64,000 nucleotides of DNA from SURF-13 sp041695325 (GTDB taxonomy: Bacteria > Pseudomonadota > Gammaproteobacteria > SURF-13). The stretch spans positions 5,452 to 69,451 of the forward strand of contig JBGFRC010000019.1 of assembly GCA_041695325.1 (NCBI GenBank), given 5' to 3'. Shown piece after piece: positions 1 through 8,260 of this stretch (position 1 is its first letter; the number at the start of each line of letters is the position of its first letter). A program made the translations under genes and the position numbers. The notes below the pieces were generated by a model that worked only from the letters and a program-made list of their open reading frames with translations, did no database searches and had not been told where the DNA came from.

Positions 1-383
1 GCAACGCCCCTTCCATCTTGAGCGCCAATCTGCGCGTGGTGGGCAACCTCACCACTGACGGCGAACTGCAGGTGGACGGTACCGTCGAAGGCGACGTGAC
101 CGCGGGCCGCCTCACCGTCGGCGCAAGCGCCAGGATCACCGGTAACGCCAACGCCGAACAGGTCATCGTGCAGGGGGAGGTGCGCGGCGCGATCCACGCG
201 CGCACCGTGCAACTCGGGCGCAGCGCCAAGGTCACCGGTGACATTGGCTGGCGCGAAACGCTGACGATCGAGGCGGGCGCCTATTACGAGGGACAGTGCA
301 AACACAGCGACAAGTCGCAGGACCTCAGCGAACACGCCGCCCTGCCCGAAACCGGGAGTTCCTTTCTGCAAAGAGTCATGTAG
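1..383 (+). CDS. Bactofilin (polymer-forming cytoskeletal protein), 5' end outside window
   Basis: Bactofilins polymerise without nucleotide into membrane-associated filaments that position cell-envelope proteins. The visible part shows the short hydrophobic/glycine beta-helix periodicity of the DUF583 fold (VVGNLTTDGELQVDG, then VEGDVTAGRLTVG and GEVRGAIHARTVQLG), followed by a polar tail. The reading frame stays open to the left edge, and the residues before the first possible start (a TTG at 18) still match the usual APSILSANL stretch. The true start therefore lies upstream and the gene is partial only because of the window. It is followed 39 nt later by a DUF4124 gene on the same strand. 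Family assignment is secure from the repeat pattern; the specific cellular role is not. Confidence 0.85.
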   Translation, partial: NAPSILSANLRVVGNLTTDGELQVDGTVEGDVTAGRLTVGASARITGNANAEQVIVQGEVRGAIHARTVQLGRSAKVTGDIGWRETLTIEAGAYYEGQCKHSDKSQDLSEHAALPETGSSFLQRVM

Positions 384-422
384 GACGGCTTAAGGCGCGC
401 AGAACCGACACAAGCATTTTGC

Positions 423-980
423 ATGAGACGATCGCGGCTAGCGCTTGTATTAGCCTGCACGCCGCTGCTGGCGCAGGCCGCCATTTACAAGTGGGTCGGA
501 CCGGACGGCACAACCGTGTACTCCGACCAGCCGCAACCCGGCGCCGAGGAAATAAAGTTACCCAAAGAGCCGCCCCCGGCGGTCGAAGTCAAACCTATCC
601 CCGCCACCGCGCCCACTCCTCCCATCGAAGCCGGGCCGGGTGAAAAACCCGCCGCGGCGCCTGAATTCAAGGGTTACAGCAAGGTGGCCATCGTCAGACC
701 CAAAAACGATGAGGCCGTGCGCGCCAATGACGGCAACGTGGAGGTGGAGATCGCCCTGGAACCCGCGTTTGATCCCAAGCTCGGCCACGTTTTCATAGCG
801 AACCTGGACGGCGCACCCTTCGGCGCGCCGCAAACCGAACCCCTATTCCGGCTGCTTAACGTAGACCGCGGCACGCACAACCTGCGGGTAGAGGTAAAAG
901 ACAGCGAGGGCAACACCGTGGGCGACACCGGCTCCATCGTGTTTCACGTTCTGCGCGTATCAATAAGAAGAGCCCCTTGA
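423..980 (+). CDS. DUF4124 domain-containing secreted protein
   Basis: The 185-residue protein starts with a signal peptide (MRRSRLALVLACTPLLAQA, cleavage near residue 19). A DUF4124 module follows directly (IYKWVGPDGTTVYSDQPQPGAEEIKLP, residues about 21-47), then a Pro/Glu linker. The C-terminal part, about residues 80-180, looks like an Ig-type beta sandwich. It is probably periplasmic. In many gammaproteobacteria a DUF4124 gene lies between glnA and ntrB; here it precedes ntrB in the same orientation, so that context is partly conserved although glnA is not in the window. Biochemical function is unknown. A small inverted-repeat element begins 18 nt after the stop codon. Confidence 0.8.
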   Translation: MRRSRLALVLACTPLLAQAAIYKWVGPDGTTVYSDQPQPGAEEIKLPKEPPPAVEVKPIPATAPTPPIEAGPGEKPAAAPEFKGYSKVAIVRPKNDEAVRANDGNVEVEIALEPAFDPKLGHVFIANLDGAPFGAPQTEPLFRLLNVDRGTHNLRVEVKDSEGNTVGDTGSIVFHVLRVSIRRAP

Positions 981-998
981 GTTCCCCTTCTGGCATCT

Positions 999-1068
999 CA
1001 GCACTTGGTTGAAAAAAGGCCATCCGCGGCCCATAGCGCCTCGCAATTTGTTCTCCAACGAACTGCCA
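999..1068. repeat. Degenerate stem-loop element, copy 1 (GCAG-type ends)
   Basis: A 70-bp copy of the dispersed element family. The left end reads GCACTTGGTTGAAAAAA and the right end, on the opposite strand, reads GCAGTTCGTTGGAGAA, giving an imperfect terminal inverted repeat like the copy at 3752-3850. An inner palindrome (GGCCATCCGCGGCCC) lies just inside the left end. The flanking TA dinucleotides seen in better copies have decayed to CA and TG. It starts 18 nt downstream of the DUF4124 stop codon. Confidence 0.5.
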
Positions 1069-1101
1069 CGGCTCCTCCTGGCTTGTTTTTTTCTATTTTG
1101 A

Positions 1102-1118
1102 TGCACCATAATAGTGCG
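1102..1118. promoter_or_regulatory. Probable NtrC (NR-I) binding site upstream of ntrBC
   Basis: TGCACCATAATAGTGCG is a 17-bp imperfect palindrome matching the NtrC consensus TGCACTAAAATGGTGCA at 13 of 17 positions. It lies about 115 bp before the ntrB start, so NtrC probably controls its own operon. No convincing sigma-54 GG-N10-GC element was seen between the site and the gene. The AT-rich stretch 1153-1190 is the likeliest promoter region. Confidence 0.6.
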
Positions 1119-1232
1119 TACCATGTTCAGCCACCCGCGACAGGATCCGCCGTCTATTTATTAACAAATTGTTTTATATACGTTTTTTAAGAACGCGAGC
1201 GACTTGGTTTGGGTCTTGCTATAGCCTTTGAT

Positions 1233-2336
1233 ATGAGCGCGGCTAAGCTGTATCCGTCCATCATCGAGAATCTTAATACGGCGGTGCTGCTTCTGGATGG
1301 GGCACTGAAGGTGGCCTACCTCAATCCAGCGGCGGAAATGTTGCTGGCGCTGTCCGCGCGTCAGGCGCGCGGCCTCTCGCTCAGCAGCCTGTTGCCGGAG
1401 GCGCACGCCTACCTGGAGGCATTGAGACGCGCGCTCATCAACCAGCACCCTTACACCGAGCGCGGCTTGAGCCTGCACCTACCCCATCAGGAACCCGTGG
1501 CCGTGGACAGCAGCGTGACGCCGCTCAGCAATCACAAGCTCCTGGTGGAGCTGTTGCGCGTGGACCAGCATCTGCGCATCACGCGCGAGGAGGCGCGTCT
1601 GGCGCAATATCAAACCAACCGCACGGTGCTCAAGGGACTGGCGCATGAAATCAACAATCCTCTCGGCGGCTTGCGCGGCGCGGCGCAGCTCCTGGAGCGC
1701 GAACTCGATTCGGATACTCTCAAGGAATACACCCGCGTGATCATCGGCGAGGCGGACCGTTTGCAAAATCTCTTGAAACGCGTCCTTACGCCTAGCAGTC
1801 CACCACAACGGCGGATGATCAATATTCACGAGGTGCTGGAGCGGGTGCGCAGCCTGGTGCTGGCCGAAACCCATCAGGGCGTGGAGGTACGGCGCGATTA
1901 TGACCCCAGCCTACCGGAATTGTCAGCCGACCCGGAGCAGTTGATCCAGGCGCTGCTCAACATCGCGCGCAATGCCGTCCAGGCCCTGGGCGGCAAGGGC
2001 ATGATACGCTTCGGCACGCGCGTCGCGCGAGCGTGCAACATCGGCCACAAACGCCATCGCCTGGTGGCGCGCATCACGATCGCGGACAGCGGTCCCGGCA
2101 TACCCTTGCAGATTATGGATAACATTTTTTACCCCATGGTCACCGGACGCGCCAATGGCACCGGCCTCGGCCTGTCCATCGCGCAAACGCTGATCAACCA
2201 GCACGACGGATTGATCGAGTGCACGAGCCGCCCCGGCGATACCGTGTTCACGATTCTGTTGCCGTTGCAAACCGTGTCCCCGGCTGCGAGCGCGTCGTCC
2301 ACAACCGTCTTCGCGGCAACGCGGATCAGGGAGTAG
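1233..2336 (+). CDS. glnL: Nitrogen regulation sensor histidine kinase NtrB
   Basis: NtrB phosphorylates or dephosphorylates NtrC according to PII/nitrogen status in the cytoplasm. The 367-residue protein has an N-terminal PAS domain (residues about 8-110, with LLDGALKVAYLNPAAEMLL), a phosphoacceptor H-box (LAHEINNPLGGL, His138), an N-box (IARNAVQAL) and ATP-lid glycine motifs (DSGPGI, GTGLGL). No transmembrane segment is present, as expected for this soluble kinase. The ATG at 1233 is preferred to an in-frame TTG at 1209; neither has a strong ribosome-binding site. ntrC follows 8 nt later, so the two are cotranscribed. Length is close to the usual 350 residues. Confidence 0.93.
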   Translation: MSAAKLYPSIIENLNTAVLLLDGALKVAYLNPAAEMLLALSARQARGLSLSSLLPEAHAYLEALRRALINQHPYTERGLSLHLPHQEPVAVDSSVTPLSNHKLLVELLRVDQHLRITREEARLAQYQTNRTVLKGLAHEINNPLGGLRGAAQLLERELDSDTLKEYTRVIIGEADRLQNLLKRVLTPSSPPQRRMINIHEVLERVRSLVLAETHQGVEVRRDYDPSLPELSADPEQLIQALLNIARNAVQALGGKGMIRFGTRVARACNIGHKRHRLVARITIADSGPGIPLQIMDNIFYPMVTGRANGTGLGLSIAQTLINQHDGLIECTSRPGDTVFTILLPLQTVSPAASASSTTVFAATRIRE

Positions 2337-2344
2337 AGCGCGCC

Positions 2345-3754
2345 ATGTCGGAAAAAATAACCGTGTGGGTGATAGATGACGATCGCTCCATCCGCTGGGT
2401 GCTGGAAAAGGCCCTGCAGGGAGTGGACATGCAGGTGCGCTGCTTCGAAAGCGGACGCGGCGTGGTGCACGCGCTCGCGCGCGAGACGCCGGATGTGCTT
2501 ATCAGCGACATCCGCATGCCCGACGTCAACGGCCTGGAGCTTCTGAGCGAGATCAAGCAACGTTACCCGCAACTGCCGGTCATCATCATGACCGCGCACT
2601 CCGATCTCGACAGCACCGTCGCCGCCTATCAGCGCGGAGCATTCGAGTATCTGCCCAAGCCGTTTGACGTGGACGAGGCGGTGAACCTGGTGCAGCGCGC
2701 GCTCAGGGCAAAGCGCAATCAGCGGAGCGCGGACGCGCAAGGCCAGGCGCCGTTCACGCCTGAAATCATCGGCGAGGCGGCCTCCATGCAGGAGGTGTTC
2801 CGCGCCATCGGCAGGCTGTCACGCTCGCACATGACGGTGCTCATCACCGGCGAGTCGGGTACGGGCAAGGAGCTGGTGGCGCGCGCGCTGCACCGGCACA
2901 GTCCGCGCGCCGACAAGCCCTTCCTCGCGCTCAACATGGCGGCGATTCCGCGCGATCTGCTGGAGTCGGAGCTGTTCGGCCACGAGCGCGGCGCGTTCAC
3001 CGGCGCGCAGCAGCAGCGCATCGGACGCTTCGAGCAGGCCAACGGCGGCGCCTTGTTCCTGGACGAGATCGGCGACATGCCCGCGGAATTGCAGACCCGA
3101 TTGCTGCGCGTGCTGGCCGACGGCGAGTTCTACCGCGTAGGCGGCCACCAGCCGGTGAAGGTGGACGTGCGCATCATCGCCGCCACGCACCAGAATCTGG
3201 AGCAGCGCGTGCAGCAGGAGCGTTTCCGCGAAGACCTGTTCCACCGCCTCAACGTGATTCGCGTGCACGTTCCCGCGCTGCGCGAGCGGCGCGAGGACAT
3301 CCCTGCGCTGGCGCGCCACTTCCTGGCGCAGGCCGCGCGGGAGCTGAACGTCGAGGCGAAGATTTTGAGCGCCGACACCGAGGTGCAGTTGTGCCGCCTC
3401 CCCTGGCCCGGCAACGTGCGCCAACTGGAAAACACCTGTCGCTGGCTCACCGTGATGACCGTCGGCCAGGTGATACACCCGGAGGATTTGCCCCCCGAGC
3501 TGCGCCACCCGCACGCGCAGGATGACGCGCGTGAAGACTGGCAGAGCGCCTTGCAGCGCTGGGTGCAGTTGCGTCTCATGCACGGCGAGAGCGGTTTACT
3601 CAACAGCGCCGGACCCAATTTCGAGCGCATCATGATCGAGACCGCGCTGAAGCACACCGGCGGACGGCGCCAGGACGCGGCCAAATTGCTCGGCTGGGGA
3701 CGCAATACGCTGACGCGCAAAATCCAGGAGCTGGGACTGGAGGCGTCAGACTAA
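2345..3754 (+). CDS. glnG: Nitrogen regulation response regulator NtrC
   Basis: A sigma-54-dependent transcription activator of nitrogen assimilation genes, phosphorylated by NtrB. The 469 residues contain a receiver domain (acidic DDD at 11-13, phosphoacceptor Asp55 in LISDIRMPD), an AAA+ domain with Walker A GESGTGKE, the sigma-54 contact loop GAFTGA and Walker B LFLDEIGDMP, and a C-terminal Fis-type helix-turn-helix (RRQDAAKLLGWGRNTLTRKI). The ATG at 2345 gives the standard family length. The reading frame extends upstream over the ntrB end, but those residues do not fit the family. The TAA stop codon coincides with the TA at the edge of a repeat element. Confidence 0.95.
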   Translation: MSEKITVWVIDDDRSIRWVLEKALQGVDMQVRCFESGRGVVHALARETPDVLISDIRMPDVNGLELLSEIKQRYPQLPVIIMTAHSDLDSTVAAYQRGAFEYLPKPFDVDEAVNLVQRALRAKRNQRSADAQGQAPFTPEIIGEAASMQEVFRAIGRLSRSHMTVLITGESGTGKELVARALHRHSPRADKPFLALNMAAIPRDLLESELFGHERGAFTGAQQQRIGRFEQANGGALFLDEIGDMPAELQTRLLRVLADGEFYRVGGHQPVKVDVRIIAATHQNLEQRVQQERFREDLFHRLNVIRVHVPALRERREDIPALARHFLAQAARELNVEAKILSADTEVQLCRLPWPGNVRQLENTCRWLTVMTVGQVIHPEDLPPELRHPHAQDDAREDWQSALQRWVQLRLMHGESGLLNSAGPNFERIMIETALKHTGGRRQDAAKLLGWGRNTLTRKIQELGLEASD

Positions 3755-3850
3755 CAGTTTGTTGAAAAAGGCCGTCCTGGCCTTTTTCAACTCGCTTCGG
3801 CGCGGCACGCCCCTCTGGCGCTTAGCAGTTCGTTTTTCAACGAACTGCTA
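3752..3850. repeat. Stem-loop element, copy 2 (GCAG-type ends), at ntrC stop codon
   Basis: A 99-bp element flanked by TA (3752-3753 and 3849-3850). The left end, ACAGTTTGTTGAAAAAGG, is complementary to the right end, read on the other strand as GCAGTTCGTTGAAAAA. Just inside the left end is a GTTGAAAAAGGCC / GGCCTTTTTCAAC hairpin, followed by a GC-rich inner part. The first TA together with the element's first A forms the ntrC stop codon TAA. The hairpin could also serve as a 3' mRNA structure for ntrBC. Confidence 0.65.
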
Positions 3851-3887
3851 AGTTTCGAGTCTTGAATTAGCAGCGGGAGATCAATGT

Positions 3888-4319
3888 ATGTCTCAGCGGA
3901 ATGTATTCATCCGGCTTATCGCGCTGACTCTGGTCTGCGCTTCCTACGCTCACGCGGAACCGCGCAAGCCGGTCGCCAGTGAAGAACAGGGCATTTTACT
4001 TTCCCCCGGCATGATACAGCTCATGGAGGAGGCCGACGCGGGCGACGCGGACGCCGCCAACACGGTGGGCGTGCAATATGAAATGGGCCTGAGCGTGGTG
4101 CAGAATTACGTCGAGGCAATGAACTGGTACCGCAAGGCGGCCGCGATGGGCAGCGTCGAGGCCTTGTACAACATCGGCGCCATGCACGAAGGCGGCGTGG
4201 GCATGCCACGAGACAAAAATGAGGCGTTGCAGTGGTATGAAAAAGCCGCCGCCAAGGGCCACAGCGGCGCGCAAACCCGCATCAAGATACTCAAAGAGTC
4301 CGCATCGGGCCTGAAATAA
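3888..4319 (+). CDS. Secreted Sel1-repeat (TPR-like) protein
   Basis: A 143-residue protein with an N-terminal signal peptide (hydrophobic stretch LIALTLVCASYAHA, cleavage near residue 23) and tandem Sel1-like repeats. The repeat hallmarks are YVEAMNWYRKAAAMGSVEALYNIGAMHEGG and NEALQWYEKAAAKGHSGAQ, each a pair of antiparallel helices of about 36 residues. Sel1 proteins are protein-protein scaffolds; no partner can be inferred here. A GGGAGA ribosome-binding site lies 7 nt before the ATG. The gene stands alone between the ntrC repeat element and the convergent coaD gene, whose stop lies 3 nt away. Confidence 0.85.
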   Translation: MSQRNVFIRLIALTLVCASYAHAEPRKPVASEEQGILLSPGMIQLMEEADAGDADAANTVGVQYEMGLSVVQNYVEAMNWYRKAAAMGSVEALYNIGAMHEGGVGMPRDKNEALQWYEKAAAKGHSGAQTRIKILKESASGLK

Positions 4320-4322
4320 ATT

Positions 4323-4802
4323 CTAACGTCTTTTTCCCAGCAGCGCCGTACGTACGATCTCCGGCACAAACGCCGACACATCGCCGCCGTAGCGGGCGAT
4401 TTCACGCACCAGGCTGGATGAGATAAAGGTGTATTGTTCCGCGGGCGCGAGGAACACGGTTTCAATTTCCGGCGCCAAGCGGCGGTTCATGCCGGCGAGC
4501 TGGAATTCGTGCTCGAAGTCGGACACCGCGCGCAAGCCGCGCAGTATCACGCTCGCGCCGCGCGCTTTTGCAAAATCGGCCAGCAAGGTGTCAAACCCGC
4601 ACACCTCGGCGTTATGAATGCCGCCGAACGCGACGCGCGCGAGTTGCACGCGCTCATCCAGCGAAAACGCCGGGGTCTTGGCCGGGTTGGCCGCCACCGC
4701 GACGATTACCCGGCTGAACAAGCGCGCCGCGCGCGCCACCAGGTCAATATGGCCGTTGGTGATCGGATCAAACGTGCCGGGATAGATGGCGGTGATGTTC
4801 AT
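4323..4802 (-). CDS. coaD: Phosphopantetheine adenylyltransferase
   Basis: Catalyses the penultimate step of coenzyme A synthesis, 4'-phosphopantetheine + ATP to dephospho-CoA. The 159 residues show the nucleotidyltransferase T/HxGH motif (GTFDPITNGHIDL) near the N-terminus and the C-terminal ISSSLVREIA motif, both diagnostic. The ATG at 4802 gives the canonical MNITAIYPGTFDP start; a start 9 codons upstream would add residues not found in the family. The first 35 bases overlap the end of rsmD, so the two are translationally coupled, a common arrangement. Confidence 0.96.
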   Translation of the reverse strand: MNITAIYPGTFDPITNGHIDLVARAARLFSRVIVAVAANPAKTPAFSLDERVQLARVAFGGIHNAEVCGFDTLLADFAKARGASVILRGLRAVSDFEHEFQLAGMNRRLAPEIETVFLAPAEQYTFISSSLVREIARYGGDVSAFVPEIVRTALLGKRR

Positions 4803-5511
4803 ACGGCGTCCATAGTAGGGGCAAACCATCCGTTGGACAAGCGGCTATGAGCTTATCCCTCTCGCGCCGCGCCAGATGGTAGCCGACCTGGCCCGCCTTT
4901 TTGCTTTTTATGACGCGCCAGTTCACCGGCAATTGCAGGACATAGTCCGCCTCCGCTTCCAGATAAATGGTCGCCCTGGGTTTCAGCCAGCCGTATTTCT
5001 CCAGAGCCGCGCACGCGGGAACAAGGAGATTTTGGTGAAACGGGGGATCGAGAAACACGATGTCGAAATCCCCCCCTGCCCCCCCCTTTGAAAAGAGGGG
5101 GTAGGGGAGATTTTCCCGCTGACGCAACCAGGCCAACGCATCGGCCTGGATAATTTCCGCGCTGCCTGTCTGCGTGCAACGCACAGGCAGGCCGGCCTGC
5201 AAGGTATGCGCGTGTTCGCGCAGGCGGGCGACGGCGCGCGCGTCGCTGTCCACCATCACCACACTGGATGCGCCGCGTGATAACGCCTCAAAACCGAGCG
5301 CGCCGCTGCCCGCGTATAAATCCAGGCACTTCGCGCCTTCGATGACGGGCGCAAGCCAGTTGAACAGGGTTTCGCGCACGCGGTCGGGCGTGGGGCGCAG
5401 CGTTTCAATTTCCGGAAAGCGCAGCTTTCTGCCGCGCCACACGCCGCCGATGATGCGCAGCTGTTGGGGCTTGCGCGGACGCCTGAGGCGCACGTTATGG
5501 CTGTGTTGCAA
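4768..5511 (-). CDS. rsmD: 16S rRNA (guanine(966)-N(2))-methyltransferase, with in-frame repeat insertion
   Basis: RsmD methylates G966 of 16S rRNA on the small subunit using SAM. It shows the N-terminal LRIIGGVWRGRKL...RPTPDRVRETLFNWL signature, the SAM-binding LDLYAGSGALGFEALSRGA and the catalytic FLDPPF motif. At 247 residues it is about 45 longer than usual. Part of the excess is a segment before FLDPPF that includes ENLPYPLFSKGGAGGDFD, encoded by a GC-rich palindromic repeat at about 5066-5116. The rest is a C-terminal extension over the coaD start. The frame stays open through the repeat, so the protein is probably still made. Upstream on the same strand are the M16 peptidase genes. Confidence 0.93.
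   Translation of the reverse strand: MQHSHNVRLRRPRKPQQLRIIGGVWRGRKLRFPEIETLRPTPDRVRETLFNWLAPVIEGAKCLDLYAGSGALGFEALSRGASSVVMVDSDARAVARLREHAHTLQAGLPVRCTQTGSAEIIQADALAWLRQRENLPYPLFSKGGAGGDFDIVFLDPPFHQNLLVPACAALEKYGWLKPRATIYLEAEADYVLQLPVNWRVIKSKKAGQVGYHLARRERDKLIAACPTDGLPLLWTPYEHHRHLSRHV
5066..5116. repeat. GC-rich palindromic repeat inside rsmD
   Basis: The segment has a run of about 16 C-rich bases, then CCCCCTTTGAAAAGAGGGGG (a stem with a small loop) and a GGGGAGATTTT arm that pairs back to GAAATCCCCCC. The same kind of unit, with C-rich arm, TTTGAAAAA and G-rich arm, recurs at 23936-23972 and 44915-44955. Related sequences are common dispersed repeats in proteobacteria. Here it is translated in frame within RsmD. 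Confidence 0.65.
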
Positions 5512-6814
5512 CGCCGCCCACGATGACCGTCACCATCCGCTCCGGATGGACGCGGCGCTGAAAGGCGTCCTTGATTTGCGCCAGCGTAACCCCCTCTACA
5601 CGGCTGGTATAGGTATCGAGATAATCCAGCGGCAGATGATAGAACCCGATCAGCACCAGATGATCGAGCAGCTTGCTGTTGCTGTCCAGGCGCAGCGCGA
5701 AGCCGCCGGTGATGTTTTTCCCGGCGGCCTTCAGTTCCTCTTCCGCCGGGCCGTTTGCGACAAAGTCAGCGAGGGTGCCGCGCAGCACTTGCAGCGCCTC
5801 ATCGGCCCTGTCGTTGCGCGTCTGCAAACCGAGCATATACGGCCCGGCCACGCGCATCGGCGCGAAGTAGCTGTAGGCGCTGTAGGACAGGCCGCGCTTC
5901 TCGCGTATTTCGTTGGAGATGCGCGACACCAGCCCGCTGCCGCCCAGGATGTGATTGCCGACCAGGAGCGGGAAATAGTCCGGATCGTCTCGGCTCATGC
6001 CGATCTGTCCTATGAGGACGTGGGTTTGCGTGGACGGATGCGGCAAGCGAATGGTCTGCGCAAGCTGCGGCGCGACGGCGGGGAGCGCCGCCGCGCGCTC
6101 CCCCGGCGGCAGTGATCCCGCCACTTGCTCCGCCAGCGCATGGGCCTCGTCGCGGGTCAGCGCGCCGACGATGGCGACCACGGCGTTGCGCGCCACGTAG
6201 TAACGCGCATGAAATTCTGCTACGTCTTCGCGCGTAAGCCTGCTTAGCGTCTGTTCGGTGCCCCCCGGCTCGCCGGCATAGGGATGATCCGCATATAACG
6301 CTTTATAAAAATTCTTGCTTGCGATATCGCCCGGCGACTGCTCCTGCTGACGCAGCCCCACCAGCATGCGATTGCGTTCGCGTTCAAATGCGGCAGCGGG
6401 AAAGGCGGGCGCGCGCAGTATCCCGGCCATGAGGTCGAGCGCAGGCTGCAACAATCCGGTCTCGGTGAGGCTGCGCAGGCTGACCGATGCCGTCTCACGA
6501 TCCGCTCCCGCGCCGAATCTCGCGCCGAGGGCGGCGAAGCGTTCGGCGATCTCGTCCGCGTTGAGCTCCGCCTCCGCGGTCTTTACGCCCTCCGCGAGCA
6601 TCGTGGCGGTCAGCGCGGCGAGGCCGTTTTTGCCATCGTCGCGCGCGCTGCCCGCGTCAAACACCACGCGCACGTCCACCATGGGCAGATCGGGCGCGGA
6701 CACAAAATACACACGTGCGCCGTTTTGCGTCTGCCAGTGCTGTATCGCCGGCCCGGCCTGGGCGGCGCTCGCCGCGAACAGCAGCGCCGCCAATAACACA
6801 TGTTTAACGGACAT
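5495..6814 (-). CDS. M16 family peptidase-like protein, non-catalytic partner
   Basis: A 439-residue protein with a signal peptide (MSVKHVLLAALLFAASAAQA) and two tandem M16 insulinase-like domains. The zinc-binding HxxEH motif is absent: the corresponding region reads NGLAALTATMLAEGVK. The C-terminal half keeps the family R/Y loop region (NEIREKRGLSYSAYSYF). The upstream neighbour has HVLEH, so the two probably form a catalytic/non-catalytic heterodimer in the periplasm, as in other M16B pairs. The second of two adjacent ATGs (6814) has the better spacing to AGGGGAGG. It overlaps the preceding gene by 11 nt and is translationally coupled to it. Confidence 0.87.
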   Translation of the reverse strand: MSVKHVLLAALLFAASAAQAGPAIQHWQTQNGARVYFVSAPDLPMVDVRVVFDAGSARDDGKNGLAALTATMLAEGVKTAEAELNADEIAERFAALGARFGAGADRETASVSLRSLTETGLLQPALDLMAGILRAPAFPAAAFERERNRMLVGLRQQEQSPGDIASKNFYKALYADHPYAGEPGGTEQTLSRLTREDVAEFHARYYVARNAVVAIVGALTRDEAHALAEQVAGSLPPGERAAALPAVAPQLAQTIRLPHPSTQTHVLIGQIGMSRDDPDYFPLLVGNHILGGSGLVSRISNEIREKRGLSYSAYSYFAPMRVAGPYMLGLQTRNDRADEALQVLRGTLADFVANGPAEEELKAAGKNITGGFALRLDSNSKLLDHLVLIGFYHLPLDYLDTYTSRVEGVTLAQIKDAFQRRVHPERMVTVIVGGVATQP

Positions 6815-8186
6815 CATGACCTCCCCTGCTTGCCGCGGCGCGCAGTCTGTTCGGGTCCATGGGCAACGGTTCCAGCACGGCCACCGTGAGCCGGTCGTCA
6901 ATTAAATACTTGTGCGCCACCTGCTGCACCTGCCCGGCGGTGACGGCGTTGATGCGCTCCACGTACTCGTCCATCACGCGCCAGCCCAAGCCCACCGTCT
7001 CCAACACGCCGATCTGCATCGCCTGAGCGAAGAGCGAGTCGCGTTCATAGATGCGGCGCGCCACCACCTGGGCCTTGATGCGCGCGAGCTCTTGCGCGCT
7101 CACCGGCTCGTCCCGCGCGCGCCTGATCTCTGCGCGCAGCGCTTGCTCCAGCTCCTCGATAGTGCGTCCTTGCGCGGGCGTGCCGTCGAGCAGGAACAAA
7201 TCCGCCGCACGCGAGTGAAGGTTATAGCCGGCGCCGGCGTTGGCCGCGACCCGCCGCTCGCGCACCAGGCGCTTAGGGAAACGCGCGCTGTCGCCGCCGG
7301 AAAACACGGCGGACAGCACCTCCAGCGCATACGCCTCCCATTGGTCTTCCGGCTTCAGGCTGTTCAGCACCGGCGCGTGATAGCCCAGGATGAGATAGGG
7401 CAGCTCCGCCGGGGCCTTGACCGTGACGCGGCGCTCACCGCTCCGTTCGGCCTCGCGGCGCGGCTTGGGGGGAATCAGCTTACCGGCTTTGAGCGGGCCG
7501 AAATGTTTTCGTGCAAGCCTGTACACCTGCTCCGCGTCCACGTCGCCCACCACCACCAGCGTGGCGTTGTTGGGTGCATACCAGCGCCGGTACCAGTCCT
7601 TAAGATCAGTCAGCGTGAGGTTTTCCAGGTCGTCCATCCAGCCGATGACCGGATTGCGATAGGCGCTGTTTTGAAACGCGACGCCGTTGAATTCCTCATA
7701 GGCGCGCGCTTCGGGATTGTCTTCGGTGCGCAGGCGGCGTTCCTCCATCACCACTTTCAATTCCTTCTCGAATTCCTGCTCCTTGAGCAGCAGGTTGCGC
7801 ATGCGGTCGGATTCGATCTCGAAGCTCACCGGCAGGCGGCTTTTCTCCAGTTGCTGATAATAGGCGGTGTAGTCGCGTCCGGTGAAGGCGTTTTCGCGCC
7901 CGCCGTTTTCGGAGATGATGCGCGAGGCCTCGTTCGGACCGAATTTGCGCGTACCCTGGAACATCATGTGCTCCAGCACGTGCGAGATGCCGGTGATGCC
8001 GCTGTGCTCGTAGCTGGAACCGACCTTGTACCACACCTGCGACACTACCACCGGCGCGCGATGGTCTTCGCGCACGATAATCTTGAGGCCGTTGTCGAGT
8101 TTGAACTCATGCGTGGCGCCGTCCGCGCCGTGCGCCGCGCCGAGAAAGAACAGGAAAGGCAGGAGCAAAATGAGCCGGTTATACAC
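6804..8186 (-). CDS. M16 family zinc metallopeptidase (catalytic subunit)
   Basis: A secreted 460-residue peptidase with a signal peptide (LILLLPFLFFLGAAHG). The zinc-binding HxxEH is HVLEHMMFQGT at about residues 69-79, with the downstream second glutamate region (EKELKVVMEERRLRTEDNP). Two M16 domains are present (N-terminal FKLDNGLKIIVREDHRAPVV; C-terminal LILGYHAPVL onward). It probably degrades peptides or misfolded proteins in the periplasm; the substrate is unknown. It starts with GTG behind AAGGAT (6-nt spacing), and ftsY is divergent 74 nt away across an AT-rich promoter region. The non-catalytic partner follows with overlap. Confidence 0.9.
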   Translation of the reverse strand: MYNRLILLLPFLFFLGAAHGADGATHEFKLDNGLKIIVREDHRAPVVVSQVWYKVGSSYEHSGITGISHVLEHMMFQGTRKFGPNEASRIISENGGRENAFTGRDYTAYYQQLEKSRLPVSFEIESDRMRNLLLKEQEFEKELKVVMEERRLRTEDNPEARAYEEFNGVAFQNSAYRNPVIGWMDDLENLTLTDLKDWYRRWYAPNNATLVVVGDVDAEQVYRLARKHFGPLKAGKLIPPKPRREAERSGERRVTVKAPAELPYLILGYHAPVLNSLKPEDQWEAYALEVLSAVFSGGDSARFPKRLVRERRVAANAGAGYNLHSRAADLFLLDGTPAQGRTIEELEQALRAEIRRARDEPVSAQELARIKAQVVARRIYERDSLFAQAMQIGVLETVGLGWRVMDEYVERINAVTAGQVQQVAHKYLIDDRLTVAVLEPLPMDPNRLRAAASRGGHDVR

Positions 8187-8260
8187 GAACCTATCCTTAA
8201 TTTATTTTATTTAAATGATAACATAGCGCTGAGCAGTCCTACCTATGACCGTGACCATCC

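Noticed and set aside
1005..1190. 61-codon open frame upstream of ntrB
   Set aside because: It crosses a degenerate repeat element and the NtrC site and ends in AT-rich promoter DNA; it is not credible as a protein.
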